Shown piece by piece: positions 16,549 through 24,417 of a stretch of 64,000 bases of DNA (positions are counted from its first letter, which is position 1; each line of letters begins with the position of its first letter). The notes under the pieces were generated by a model, which worked only from the letters and a program-made list of their open reading frames with translations, did no database searches and had not been told where the DNA came from. Source of the stretch: Streptomyces collinus Tu 365 (lineage in GTDB: Bacteria; Actinomycetota; Actinomycetes; Streptomycetales; Streptomycetaceae); NCBI RefSeq assembly GCF_000444875.1, contig NC_021985.1, positions 6,096,170 to 6,160,169 on the forward strand, read 5' to 3'. Both the position numbers and the translations under genes were made by a program.

Positions 16549-18078
16549 ATGCACAACCCGGGCACCCCGGAACGATTCGACGCGCAGGAGCGCCTCGCGG
16601 ACGGTGCGCAGTTCATCGCGGGCCGACTCACCAAGGGCACCTCGGGCCGCACCCACGCCGTGGTCGACCCCTCGACCGGCGAGGAGGTGTACACCTACGA
16701 ACTGGCCGGCGCGGACGACGTCGACGCGGCCGTGGCCGCCGCGCGCGAGGCGTTCCCGGGCTGGGCCTCCGCCACCCCGGGCGAGCGCTCCGACGCCCTG
16801 CACCGGTTCGCCGCCGTGCTCGCCGACCGCGCGGAGGAGTTCGCCCGCGCCGAGTCGCTGCAGTGCGGCAAGCCGCTGAAGCTCACCCGCGAGTTCGACG
16901 TACCCGGGACCATCGACAACACCGCCTTCTTCGCCGGCGCCGCCCGGCACCTGCAGGGCCAGTCCGCCGGTGAGTACTCGGGCGACCACACCTCGTACGT
17001 GCGGCGCGAGCCGATCGGCGTCGTGGGCTCGATCGCACCCTGGAACTACCCGCTGCAGATGGCCGCCTGGAAGATCCTCCCGGCGATCGCCGCGGGCAAC
17101 ACCATCGTGCTCAAGCCCGCCGAGCTGACCCCGCTGACCTCGCTGCTGTTCGCCCAGGCCGCCACCGACGCGGGCATCCCGGACGGTGTCGTCAACATCG
17201 TCACCGGGACCGGCCGGGAGGCGGGCGAGCGCCTCGTCGGGCACCCCGACGTGGCCATGACCTCCTTCACCGGGTCCACCGCCGTCGGCAAGCGGGTCGC
17301 CGAGATCGCCACCGCGACCGTCAAGCGCCTCCACCTGGAACTGGGCGGCAAGGCACCCTTCGTCGTCTTCGACGACGCGGACCTGGAGGCCGCCGTGCAC
17401 GGCGCGGTCGCGGGCTCGCTCATCAACACCGGCCAGGACTGCACGGCCGCCACGCGCGCGTACGTGCAGCGACCGCTGTACGACGCCTTCGTGGAGCGGA
17501 CCGCCGCCCTGATGGAGACCGTACGGCTCGGCGACCCGTTCGCGGCCGGCACCGACCTCGGGCCGCTCATCTCGCACGCGCAGCGCGACCGTGTCGCCGG
17601 CTTCGTGGACCGGGCGCGCGGCTACGCGCGCGTGGTCACCGGCGGCGAGGCCCCGCAGGGCGAGCTCGAGAACGGCGCGTACTACCGGCCGACCCTGGTC
17701 GCCGACGCGGCCCAGGACAGCGAGATCGTCCAGTCCGAGATCTTCGGTCCGGTACTGGTCGTCCTGCCGTTCGACGGTGACGATGAGGGAATCCGGCTGG
17801 CCAACGACACGCCCTACGGCCTCGCCGCCTCCGCCTGGAGCAGCAACGTCTACCGGGCCAACCGGGCCACCCGCGAGATCAAGGCGGGCTGTGTGTGGAT
17901 CAACGACCACATCCCGATCATCAGCGAGATGCCGCACGGGGGTTACAAGGCGTCCGGCTTCGGCAAGGACATGTCGGCGTACTCATTCGAGGAGTACACG
18001 CAGGTCAAGCACGTAATGTTCGACAACACGGCGGTGGCGAGGAAGGACTGGCACCGCACCGTCTTCGGGGACCGTTAG
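16549..18078 (+). CDS. Aldehyde dehydrogenase, aminoaldehyde type (import operon)
   Basis: A 509-residue aldehyde dehydrogenase. The nucleophile is C298 in NTGQDCTAAT and the general base E264 in LELGGK. Its active-site context is nearly identical to that of the dehydrogenase at 5905, so both belong to the gamma-aminobutyraldehyde/betaine aldehyde group. The ATG at 16549 follows GGAGGAGAG; about 30 residues precede the catalytic fold. It is the first gene of a unit encoding a complete polyamine ABC importer and a FAD oxidase. It most likely oxidises the aldehyde the oxidase produces, either gamma-aminobutyraldehyde or its glutamylated form (PuuC role). This is inferred from context. Confidence 0.9.
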   Translation: MHNPGTPERFDAQERLADGAQFIAGRLTKGTSGRTHAVVDPSTGEEVYTYELAGADDVDAAVAAAREAFPGWASATPGERSDALHRFAAVLADRAEEFARAESLQCGKPLKLTREFDVPGTIDNTAFFAGAARHLQGQSAGEYSGDHTSYVRREPIGVVGSIAPWNYPLQMAAWKILPAIAAGNTIVLKPAELTPLTSLLFAQAATDAGIPDGVVNIVTGTGREAGERLVGHPDVAMTSFTGSTAVGKRVAEIATATVKRLHLELGGKAPFVVFDDADLEAAVHGAVAGSLINTGQDCTAATRAYVQRPLYDAFVERTAALMETVRLGDPFAAGTDLGPLISHAQRDRVAGFVDRARGYARVVTGGEAPQGELENGAYYRPTLVADAAQDSEIVQSEIFGPVLVVLPFDGDDEGIRLANDTPYGLAASAWSSNVYRANRATREIKAGCVWINDHIPIISEMPHGGYKASGFGKDMSAYSFEEYTQVKHVMFDNTAVARKDWHRTVFGDR

Positions 18079-18130
18079 TCACGATCCGGCCGGTGAGATG
18101 GCCGATTCCTCCCGAAAGGGCACCACGCGC

Positions 18131-19378
18131 ATGGAGCAGTACGAGCCCGACCGCCTGACCCCGCCCCAACTGGCCGCGATGCGGCGCAGCCTGCGCAACG
18201 GCCGGGCGGCGATGACCCGCCGGTCACTGCTGCGCGCCTCCGCGGGCGGCGCGCTCACGGTCGGTGGTCTCGGGGCGCTGAGCGGCTGCGGGATCCCCGC
18301 GGCGGGCAGGACCCAGGGCGGCACGTCCGCCCAGGACCACTCGGCCCGGGAGAAGGTCGTGAACTTCTCCAACTGGACCGAGTACATCGACGTCGACGAC
18401 AGCGGGAAGCGCCACCCCACCCTGGACGCCTTCCGGAAGCGGACCGGCATCGCCGTCAAGTACACCGAGGACATCAACGACAACAACGAGTTCTTCGGCA
18501 AGATCAAGCCGCAGCTCGCCGCGGGCCAGGACACCGGCCGCGACATCGTCGTCCTCACCGACTGGCTCGCCGCCCGGCTGATCCGCCTCGGGTGGGTCCA
18601 GAAGCTGGACCCGTCCAACCTGCCGCACGCCTACACCAACCTGTCGTCCCAGTTCCGTGACCCGGACTGGGACCCGGGACGGGCGTACTCCTACCCCTGG
18701 CAGGGCATCCCGACGGTCATCGCCTACAACAAGAAGGCGCTCGACGGCATCGAGGTGAAGTCGGTCTCCGACCTGCTCGACAACCCGAAGCTGAAGGGCC
18801 GCGTCTCCTTCCTGTCGGAGATGCGCGACAGCATCGGCATGACGCTGCTCGACATGGGCAAGGACCCGGCGAAGTTCACCGACGACGACTTCGACGCGGT
18901 CATAGCCCGGCTGCAGAAGGCCGTCGACAAGGGCCAGATCCGCCGCTTCACCGGCAACGACTACACGTCCGACCTCACCAAGGGCGACATCGCCGCCTGT
19001 GTCGCGTGGGCCGGTGACATCGTCCAGCTCAAGCACGACAGCCCGGACGTCGACTACGTCATCCCGGACAGCGGCTACATGACGTCCAGTGACAACCTTC
19101 TGGTGCCCAACAAGGCGCGGCACAAGACGAACGCCGAGCGGCTGATCGACTTCTACTACGAGCCGGAGCAGGCCGCCGCGCTCGCCGCGTACATCAACTA
19201 CGCGACTCCCGTCGACGGCGTGAAGCCCTACCTTGCGAAGATCGACAAGGACGCGGCGAACAACCCGCTGATCGTCCCCGACAAGGCCATGCAGGCCAGG
19301 TCCCACTCCTTCCGCTCGCTGAGCCAGAAGGAAGAGACGGCCTACGAAGAGAAGTTCGCGAAGCTCACAGGGGCGTGA
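18131..19378 (+). CDS. PotD-like polyamine-binding lipoprotein, Tat-exported
   Basis: A 415-residue substrate-binding protein of the spermidine/putrescine family. After about 30 basic residues there is a Tat motif, TRRSLLRAS, and a lipobox, LSGC, so export is predicted through Tat with lipid anchoring. NFSNWTEYIDVDD opens the mature domain; EDINDNNEFFGKI and RRFTGNDYTSDL match the orphan PotD-like protein at 7574. The ATG at 18131 is preferred over an upstream ATG at 18098 that has no proper ribosome site, but either is possible. Its stop overlaps the start of the ATPase gene, so it is coupled to potA. It captures polyamine for the importer encoded by the next three genes. Confidence 0.9.
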   Translation: MEQYEPDRLTPPQLAAMRRSLRNGRAAMTRRSLLRASAGGALTVGGLGALSGCGIPAAGRTQGGTSAQDHSAREKVVNFSNWTEYIDVDDSGKRHPTLDAFRKRTGIAVKYTEDINDNNEFFGKIKPQLAAGQDTGRDIVVLTDWLAARLIRLGWVQKLDPSNLPHAYTNLSSQFRDPDWDPGRAYSYPWQGIPTVIAYNKKALDGIEVKSVSDLLDNPKLKGRVSFLSEMRDSIGMTLLDMGKDPAKFTDDDFDAVIARLQKAVDKGQIRRFTGNDYTSDLTKGDIAACVAWAGDIVQLKHDSPDVDYVIPDSGYMTSSDNLLVPNKARHKTNAERLIDFYYEPEQAAALAAYINYATPVDGVKPYLAKIDKDAANNPLIVPDKAMQARSHSFRSLSQKEETAYEEKFAKLTGA

Positions 19379-20538
19379 CGACCATGACGACAGACAACAG
19401 CGGCGACGTCCGCCTCTCCGGTATCAGCAAGACCTACGACAACGGCTTCACCGCCGTACAGCCGCTCGACCTGGTCGTGCCGCAGGGTTCCTTCTTCGCC
19501 CTGCTCGGCGCCTCGGGCTGCGGCAAGACGACCACCCTGCGCATGATCGCCGGTCTGGAGGAACCTTCCTCCGGCACCGTGCACCTCGGCGACCAGGACG
19601 TCACCCACCTGCCGCCGTACAAGCGGCCGGTCAACACGGTCTTCCAGTCCTACGCCCTCTTCCCGCACCTCGACATCTTCGAGAACGTCGCCTTCGGCCT
19701 GCGCCGGCGCGGCATCAAGAGCGTGAAGAAGCAGGTCGAGGAGATGCTGGACCTGGTCCAGCTCGGCGAGCAGGCCCGCAAGAAACCGCACCAGCTCTCC
19801 GGTGGCCAGCAGCAGCGTGTGGCCGTGGCCCGCGCGCTGATCAACCACCCGAAGGTGCTCCTCCTCGACGAGCCGCTCGGCGCCCTCGACCTCAAGCTGC
19901 GCCGCCAGATGCAGCTGGAGCTCAAGCGCATCCAGACCGAGGTCGGCATCACCTTCGTGCACGTCACGCACGACCAGGAGGAGGCCATGACCATGGCCGA
20001 CACGGTCGCCGTGATGAACGCGGGCCGGGTCGAGCAGCTCGGCTCGCCCGCCGACCTGTACGAGAACCCGCAGACCACGTTCGTGGCGAACTTCCTCGGC
20101 ACCTCGAACCTGATCGAGGCCGAGGTCGACACCAAGAACGGCGACGACATCGTGCTCAAGGCGGGCGGCGGCAAGCTCGTCCTGCCCGGGGCGCGCTGTT
20201 CCGCCCCGGCGACGGCCGGCGGGAAGGTGCTGGTCGGCATCCGCCCGGAGAAGATCTCCCTCACCCACGCCGACGACGCCGGCTCCATCCCCGAGGGGCG
20301 CAACCGCCTCACCGGCAAGATCGCCGACGCGAGCTTCATCGGCGTCTCCACGCAGTACGTCATCGACAGCCCGGTCTGCGACGAGCTCGCGGTCTACGTG
20401 CAGAACGTCGAGCGCGACGGACGGCTCGTCCCCGGTGCCGACGTCGTCCTGCACTGGAGCCCGGCGCACACCTTCGGCCTGGACGCGGCCCAGGACATCG
20501 ACGCCGGCGTCGAGAGCGTCGAGGAAGAGGCCGCGTAG
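19375..20538 (+). CDS. Polyamine ABC importer ATP-binding protein (PotA-like)
   Basis: A 387-residue ATPase of the PotA/MalK group. Walker A is GASGCGKTT near residue 45, the signature LSGGQQQRVAVARAL near 141, Walker B LLLDEPLGALD, and the H-switch HVTHDQEEAM; a Q-loop FQSYALFPH is also present. The last 110 residues form a TOBE-like regulatory domain with VGIRPEKISL. The start is GTG at 19375, overlapping the potD stop as GTGA; an ATG three codons on is an alternative. All motifs are intact, so it should power uptake of polyamine with PotB and PotC. Confidence 0.93.
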   Translation: MTTMTTDNSGDVRLSGISKTYDNGFTAVQPLDLVVPQGSFFALLGASGCGKTTTLRMIAGLEEPSSGTVHLGDQDVTHLPPYKRPVNTVFQSYALFPHLDIFENVAFGLRRRGIKSVKKQVEEMLDLVQLGEQARKKPHQLSGGQQQRVAVARALINHPKVLLLDEPLGALDLKLRRQMQLELKRIQTEVGITFVHVTHDQEEAMTMADTVAVMNAGRVEQLGSPADLYENPQTTFVANFLGTSNLIEAEVDTKNGDDIVLKAGGGKLVLPGARCSAPATAGGKVLVGIRPEKISLTHADDAGSIPEGRNRLTGKIADASFIGVSTQYVIDSPVCDELAVYVQNVERDGRLVPGADVVLHWSPAHTFGLDAAQDIDAGVESVEEEAA

Positions 20539-20540
20539 AC

Positions 20541-21470
20541 ATGTCGACCCTCACCGAGGCGCCCCCGCCCCTGGCTCCGGCCGAGCCCGACAAGAAGCCG
20601 CCGCGCAAGCGGGGCCGGTTCACGCCGTACTGGCTGCTGCTGCCCGGCCTGCTCTGGCTGGTCGTCTTCTTCGCGCTGCCGATGATCTACCAGGCGTCCA
20701 CCTCCGTGCAGACGGGCTCCCTGGAGGACGGCTACAAGGTCACCTGGCACTTCGCGACCTACTGGAACGCGCTGTCGGAGTACTGGCCGCAGTTCCTGCG
20801 CTCCGTCTTCTACGCGGCCGGCGCCACCGTGCTGTGCCTGCTGCTCGGCTACCCGCTGGCCTACCTGATCGCTTTCCGCGCGGGCCGCTGGCGCAACCTG
20901 ATCATGATCCTGGTGATCGCGCCGTTCTTCACCAGCTTCCTGATCCGCACCCTGGCCTGGAAGACGATCCTGGCGGACAACGGCCCGGTGGTGCACGTCC
21001 TGAACACGCTGCACGTCCTGGACCTCACCGACTGGCTCGGCTGGACGGCGGGCGACCGCGTCCTCGCCACACCGCTCGCCGTGGTGTGCGGTCTGACGTA
21101 CAACTTCCTGCCGTTCATGATCCTGCCGCTGTACACCTCGCTGGAGCGGATCGACGGACGGCTGCACGAGGCGGCCGGCGACCTGTACGCCAAACCGTGG
21201 ACCACCTTCCGCAAGGTGACCTTCCCGCTCTCGATGCCGGGCGTGGTCTCCGGGACGCTGCTGACCTTCATCCCCGCGGCCGGTGACTACGTCAACGCCG
21301 AACTCCTCGGCTCGACCGACACCCGCATGATCGGCAACGTCATCCAGACGCAGTTCCTGCGCATCCTGGACTACCCGACGGCGGCCGCGCTCTCCTTCAT
21401 CCTCATGGCCGCGATCCTGCTGATGGTGACGGTCTACATCCGCCGGGCCGGGACGGAGGATCTGGTCTAA
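20541..21470 (+). CDS. Polyamine ABC importer permease (PotB-like)
   Basis: A 309-residue inner-membrane permease with six predicted helices, starting at YWLLLPGLLWLVVFFALPMI. The EAA loop that docks the ATPase reads EAAGDLYAKPWTTFRKVTFP. A long N-terminal basic tail (PDKKPPRKRGR) stays in the cytoplasm. The ATG lies two bases after the potA stop, and the next gene starts immediately after its own TAA. It pairs with PotC to form the translocation channel. Confidence 0.92.
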   Translation: MSTLTEAPPPLAPAEPDKKPPRKRGRFTPYWLLLPGLLWLVVFFALPMIYQASTSVQTGSLEDGYKVTWHFATYWNALSEYWPQFLRSVFYAAGATVLCLLLGYPLAYLIAFRAGRWRNLIMILVIAPFFTSFLIRTLAWKTILADNGPVVHVLNTLHVLDLTDWLGWTAGDRVLATPLAVVCGLTYNFLPFMILPLYTSLERIDGRLHEAAGDLYAKPWTTFRKVTFPLSMPGVVSGTLLTFIPAAGDYVNAELLGSTDTRMIGNVIQTQFLRILDYPTAAALSFILMAAILLMVTVYIRRAGTEDLV

Positions 21471-22271
21471 ATGCCTTTCGTCAACTGGCTCAAGCGCCAT
21501 CTCGTGGTCATCGCGGGACTGCTCACCCTCGGCTATCTGCTGCTGCCGAACGTCGTCGTCACGGTGTTCTCCTTCAACAAGCCGAAGGGACGCTTCAACT
21601 ACGAGTGGCAGCAGTTCTCCACGGACGCCTGGAAGGACCCCTGCGGGGTCGCCGACATGTGCGGCTCGCTGTCGATCAGCCTCCAGATCGCCTTCTGGGC
21701 GACCATCGGCGCCACGCTGCTGGGCACGATGATCTCCTTCGCGCTGGTGCGCTACCGCTTCCGCGCGCGGTCCGCGGTCAACTCGCTGATCTTCCTGCCG
21801 ATGGCCATGCCCGAGGTCGTCATGGCGGCCTCGCTGCTCACCCTGTTCCTCAACATGGGCGCGCAGCTCGGCTTCTACACGATCCTCATCGCGCACATCA
21901 TGTTCTGCCTCAGCTTCGTGGTGGTGGCCGTCAAGGCACGCGTGATGTCGATGGACCCGCGTCTGGAGGAGGCCGCCCGGGACCTGTACGCGGGGCCCGC
22001 GCAGACCTTCCTGCGGGTGACCCTGCCGATCGCGGCACCCGGTATCGCCGCCGGCGCGCTGCTGTCGTTCGCGCTCTCCTTCGACGACTTCATCATCACC
22101 AACTTCAACGCGGGCTCGACCGTCACCTTCCCCATGTTCGTGTGGGGCTCGGCGCAGCGCGGTACGCCTGTTCAGATCAACGTCATCGGTACGGCCATGT
22201 TCCTGGTCGCCGTGCTGCTCGTCCTGACCTCGATGCTCATCACCAACCGCCGCAACAAGCAAAAGGCATAA
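21471..22271 (+). CDS. Polyamine ABC importer permease (PotC-like)
   Basis: A 266-residue permease with about six helices; the EAA loop is EEAARDLYAGPAQTFLRVTLP. It contains SLQIAFWATIGATLLGTMIS and the family-typical FDDFIITNFNAG near the C-terminal periplasmic loop. Translation begins at the ATG directly abutting the potB stop, without a gap, so the permeases are made in step. Together with PotA, PotB and a PotD-like lipoprotein it completes the importer. Confidence 0.92.
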   Translation: MPFVNWLKRHLVVIAGLLTLGYLLLPNVVVTVFSFNKPKGRFNYEWQQFSTDAWKDPCGVADMCGSLSISLQIAFWATIGATLLGTMISFALVRYRFRARSAVNSLIFLPMAMPEVVMAASLLTLFLNMGAQLGFYTILIAHIMFCLSFVVVAVKARVMSMDPRLEEAARDLYAGPAQTFLRVTLPIAAPGIAAGALLSFALSFDDFIITNFNAGSTVTFPMFVWGSAQRGTPVQINVIGTAMFLVAVLLVLTSMLITNRRNKQKA

Positions 22272-22293
22272 GCCCCTGTAGGGAGTTGAAATC

Positions 22294-23724
22294 ATGGCCC
22301 CGAGCGCCATGAGCCGTGGCAAAGACAACTGGATCGCCTCTCTCTCCGAAGCCCAGCCGGTCCCGTACTGGCTGGAAGACCCCGGCAAGCCGCAGACCGA
22401 GCCCGCCCTCACCGGCGTCGAGACCTGCGACCTGCTGGTGGTCGGCGGCGGCTACAGCGGACTGTGGACCGCGCTCAACGCCAAGGAACGCGACCCGCAG
22501 CGCGACGTGGTGCTGCTCGAAGGCCGCGAGGTGGGCTGGGCCGCCTCCGGCCGCAACGGCGGCTTCTGCGCCGCCTCCCTCACGCACGGCCTGCCCAACG
22601 GCCTCACCCGCTGGCCGGACGAGATCCTCAAGCTCCAGGAGCTGGGGATGCGCAACCTCGACGAGATCGAGGCCGCGGTCGCCCGGCACGGCATCGACTG
22701 CGAGTTCGAGCGCAGCGGTGAGATCGACGTGGCCACCGCGACCTACCAGGCCTGGGAGCTGCGCGACTGGCACCGTGAGATGACGGACAAGGGCCTGGCC
22801 GACGGCGTCGAGTTCCTGGACACCGACGCCGTGCGCGAGCAGGTGAACTCGCCCACCTTCGAGGCCGGCCTGTGGGACCGGCGCGGCGTGGCCATGCTGC
22901 ACCCGGCCAAGCTGGCCTGGGGCCTGAAGCAGGCGTGCGTCAGGCTGGGCGTACGGGTGTACGAGCACACGCCCGCGCTGACCCTGAAGCAGTACGGCGC
23001 CGGCATGGCCGTACGCACCCCGTACGGCTCGGTCCGGGCCCGCCGGGTCGCGCTGGGGACGAACATCTTCCCGAGCCTGCTGCGGCGCGTGCGCTCGTAC
23101 ACCGTCCCGGTCTACGACTACGCGCTGATGACCGAACCGCTCAGCGCCGACCAGCTCTCGGCGATCGGCTGGAAGAACCGCCAGGGCCTCGGCGACTCGG
23201 CGAACCAGTTCCACTACTTCCGGCTGTCCGCCGACAACCGGATCCTGTGGGGCGGCTACGACGCGATCCACCACTACGGCGGCCGGGTGCGCGCGGAGTA
23301 CGACGACCGGCCGGAGACGTACGCCAAGCTCGCGGGCCACTTCTTCACGTGCTTCCCGCAGCTGGAGGGCGTCCGCTTCACCCACGCCTGGGGCGGCGCG
23401 ATCGACACCTGCTCCCGCTTCTCGGCGTTCTTCGGCACCGCCCACCAGGGGAAGGTGGCCTACGCCGCCGGCTACACGGGCCTCGGCGTCGGCGCGACGC
23501 GCTTCGGCGCGGACGTGATGCTGGACCTGCTCGCCGGGGAGCGCACCGAGCGGACCGAGCTGGAGATGGTGCGCAAGAAGCCGCTGCCGTTCCCGCCCGA
23601 GCCGTTCGCCTGGACGGGGATCGCCCTGACCAAGTGGTCGCTGGCCCGCGCGGACGAGCAGGGCGGCCGGCGCAACCTGTGGCTGCGGACGATGGACCGG
23701 CTGGGGCTGGGCTTCGACAGCTGA
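22294..23724 (+). CDS. FAD-dependent amine oxidase, PuuB/DadA-like
   Basis: A 476-residue flavoprotein of the DAO family. The FAD-binding motif VVGGGYSGLWTALNA is near residue 50 and is followed by VVLLEGREVGWAASGRNGGF, where the GRNGGF stretch is typical of gamma-glutamylputrescine oxidase and related amine oxidases. The C-terminal GYTGLGVGATRFGADVM contacts FAD. The ATG at 22294 follows GGGAG. As the last gene after the importer it would oxidise imported, probably glutamylated, putrescine to the aldehyde with release of ammonia and hydrogen peroxide. The aldehyde dehydrogenase at the head of the unit would act next. Substrate is inferred from context and family. Confidence 0.88.
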   Translation: MAPSAMSRGKDNWIASLSEAQPVPYWLEDPGKPQTEPALTGVETCDLLVVGGGYSGLWTALNAKERDPQRDVVLLEGREVGWAASGRNGGFCAASLTHGLPNGLTRWPDEILKLQELGMRNLDEIEAAVARHGIDCEFERSGEIDVATATYQAWELRDWHREMTDKGLADGVEFLDTDAVREQVNSPTFEAGLWDRRGVAMLHPAKLAWGLKQACVRLGVRVYEHTPALTLKQYGAGMAVRTPYGSVRARRVALGTNIFPSLLRRVRSYTVPVYDYALMTEPLSADQLSAIGWKNRQGLGDSANQFHYFRLSADNRILWGGYDAIHHYGGRVRAEYDDRPETYAKLAGHFFTCFPQLEGVRFTHAWGGAIDTCSRFSAFFGTAHQGKVAYAAGYTGLGVGATRFGADVMLDLLAGERTERTELEMVRKKPLPFPPEPFAWTGIALTKWSLARADEQGGRRNLWLRTMDRLGLGFDS

Positions 23725-23741
23725 TCGTCGACCGACCCCGG

Positions 23742-23764
23742 GGCCGGGAACACCGCCCCCGGCC
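23742..23764 (+). terminator. Short hairpin after the oxidase gene
   Basis: GGCCGGG (23742-23748) pairs with CCCGGCC (23758-23764). A second small hairpin, CCCGC/GCGGG around GTAAT, follows at about 23801-23816. These are plausible ends for the polyamine import transcript. Confidence 0.4.
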
Positions 23765-23820
23765 GGCGGGTGACCCGGCTCACCCGAAAGAAGAGCGGAA
23801 ACCCGCGTAATGCGGGCCGG

Positions 23821-23873
23821 AGGCCTCCCTCTCCCTGGTGACGCGACCGCGTCCACGGGCGAAAGGGAGGCCT
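23821..23873 (+). promoter_or_regulatory. Stem-loop that buries the Shine-Dalgarno sequence of the next gene
   Basis: AGGCCTCCCT at 23821-23830 is a perfect complement of AGGGAGGCCT at 23864-23873, with a 33-base loop and two further pairs possible outside. The right arm contains GGGAGG, the ribosome-binding site for the ATG at 23878. If formed in the mRNA it would block translation until opened, an arrangement seen in translational attenuators. Function is inferred. Confidence 0.5.
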
Positions 23874-23877
23874 TCTC

Positions 23878-24324
23878 ATGACTGGGGCGAAGACGGCGGT
23901 CGAGTGGCTGGCATCCGTCGCACCGGACCCGGAGACCTGCCGCTGGGAATGGGAGCGCAACCCCCTCGGGGTCGCGCTGCTGCCCGCCGGCCGGGCCTGG
24001 GACGTGCTGATCCTGCCGGCCGGTCTCGGCCGTCCCACGCTCGACGTGCTGTTCCGGGTGCTCGACCGGCCCGGCCCGGTGCTCGCCGACTTCGGCGACA
24101 ACCGCGTCGGCTTCTTCGTGCCGCCGGGCACCGCGGCCCGCTGGCTCGGCACCGGCATCAGGACCGCGGGTCCCGGCACCTGGATCGTGGTGCCCCACCC
24201 CGGCCGGGCCACCCAGGGGGTGCGCTGGCTGGTCCCGCCGGACGGCTCGGGCACGCTGACCGACCCGGCGCTGCTGGAGCTGGCGATGCACGAGGCGGCG
24301 GCCGGTCCGAGCAGAGGGCGGTGA
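23878..24324 (+). CDS. Conserved hypothetical protein, resembles bifunctional primase-polymerase N-terminal domain
   Basis: A 148-residue soluble protein without signal peptide or membrane segment. Its layout (an opening WLASVAPDPETC, then WDVLILPAGLGRPTLDVLFR, and a later DNRVGFFVPPGTAARWLG) resembles small Streptomyces proteins related to the prim-pol N-terminal fold. No catalytic acidic motif is evident, so replication activity is not claimed. The start has a strong GGGAGG, but that site is enclosed by a perfect 10-bp stem (23821-23873). It lies between the polyamine unit and the chitinase gene and shows no functional link to either. Confidence 0.7.
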   Translation: MTGAKTAVEWLASVAPDPETCRWEWERNPLGVALLPAGRAWDVLILPAGLGRPTLDVLFRVLDRPGPVLADFGDNRVGFFVPPGTAARWLGTGIRTAGPGTWIVVPHPGRATQGVRWLVPPDGSGTLTDPALLELAMHEAAAGPSRGR

Positions 24325-24343
24325 CGGGTAGCGCCCTGACACC

Positions 24344-24372
24344 TTGACAACATGATTGGTCTGGACCAAATT
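24344..24372 (+). promoter_or_regulatory. Chitinase promoter with DasR-like operator
   Basis: TTGACA at 24344-24349 and CAAATT at 24367-24372 are 17 bases apart. Between and over them lies TTGGTCTGGACCAA (24356-24369), which differs by one central base from the GGTCTAGACC core of DasR-responsive elements, the direct-repeat motif known in Streptomyces chitinase promoters. Binding there would occlude the -10 box. Such a site means repression relieved by N-acetylglucosamine-derived sugar phosphates. Confidence 0.75.
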
Positions 24373-24417
24373 GTGTGCGCTCCGCTCCTCCAACTCCCCC
24401 AGACCCCGGAGGCCCTT

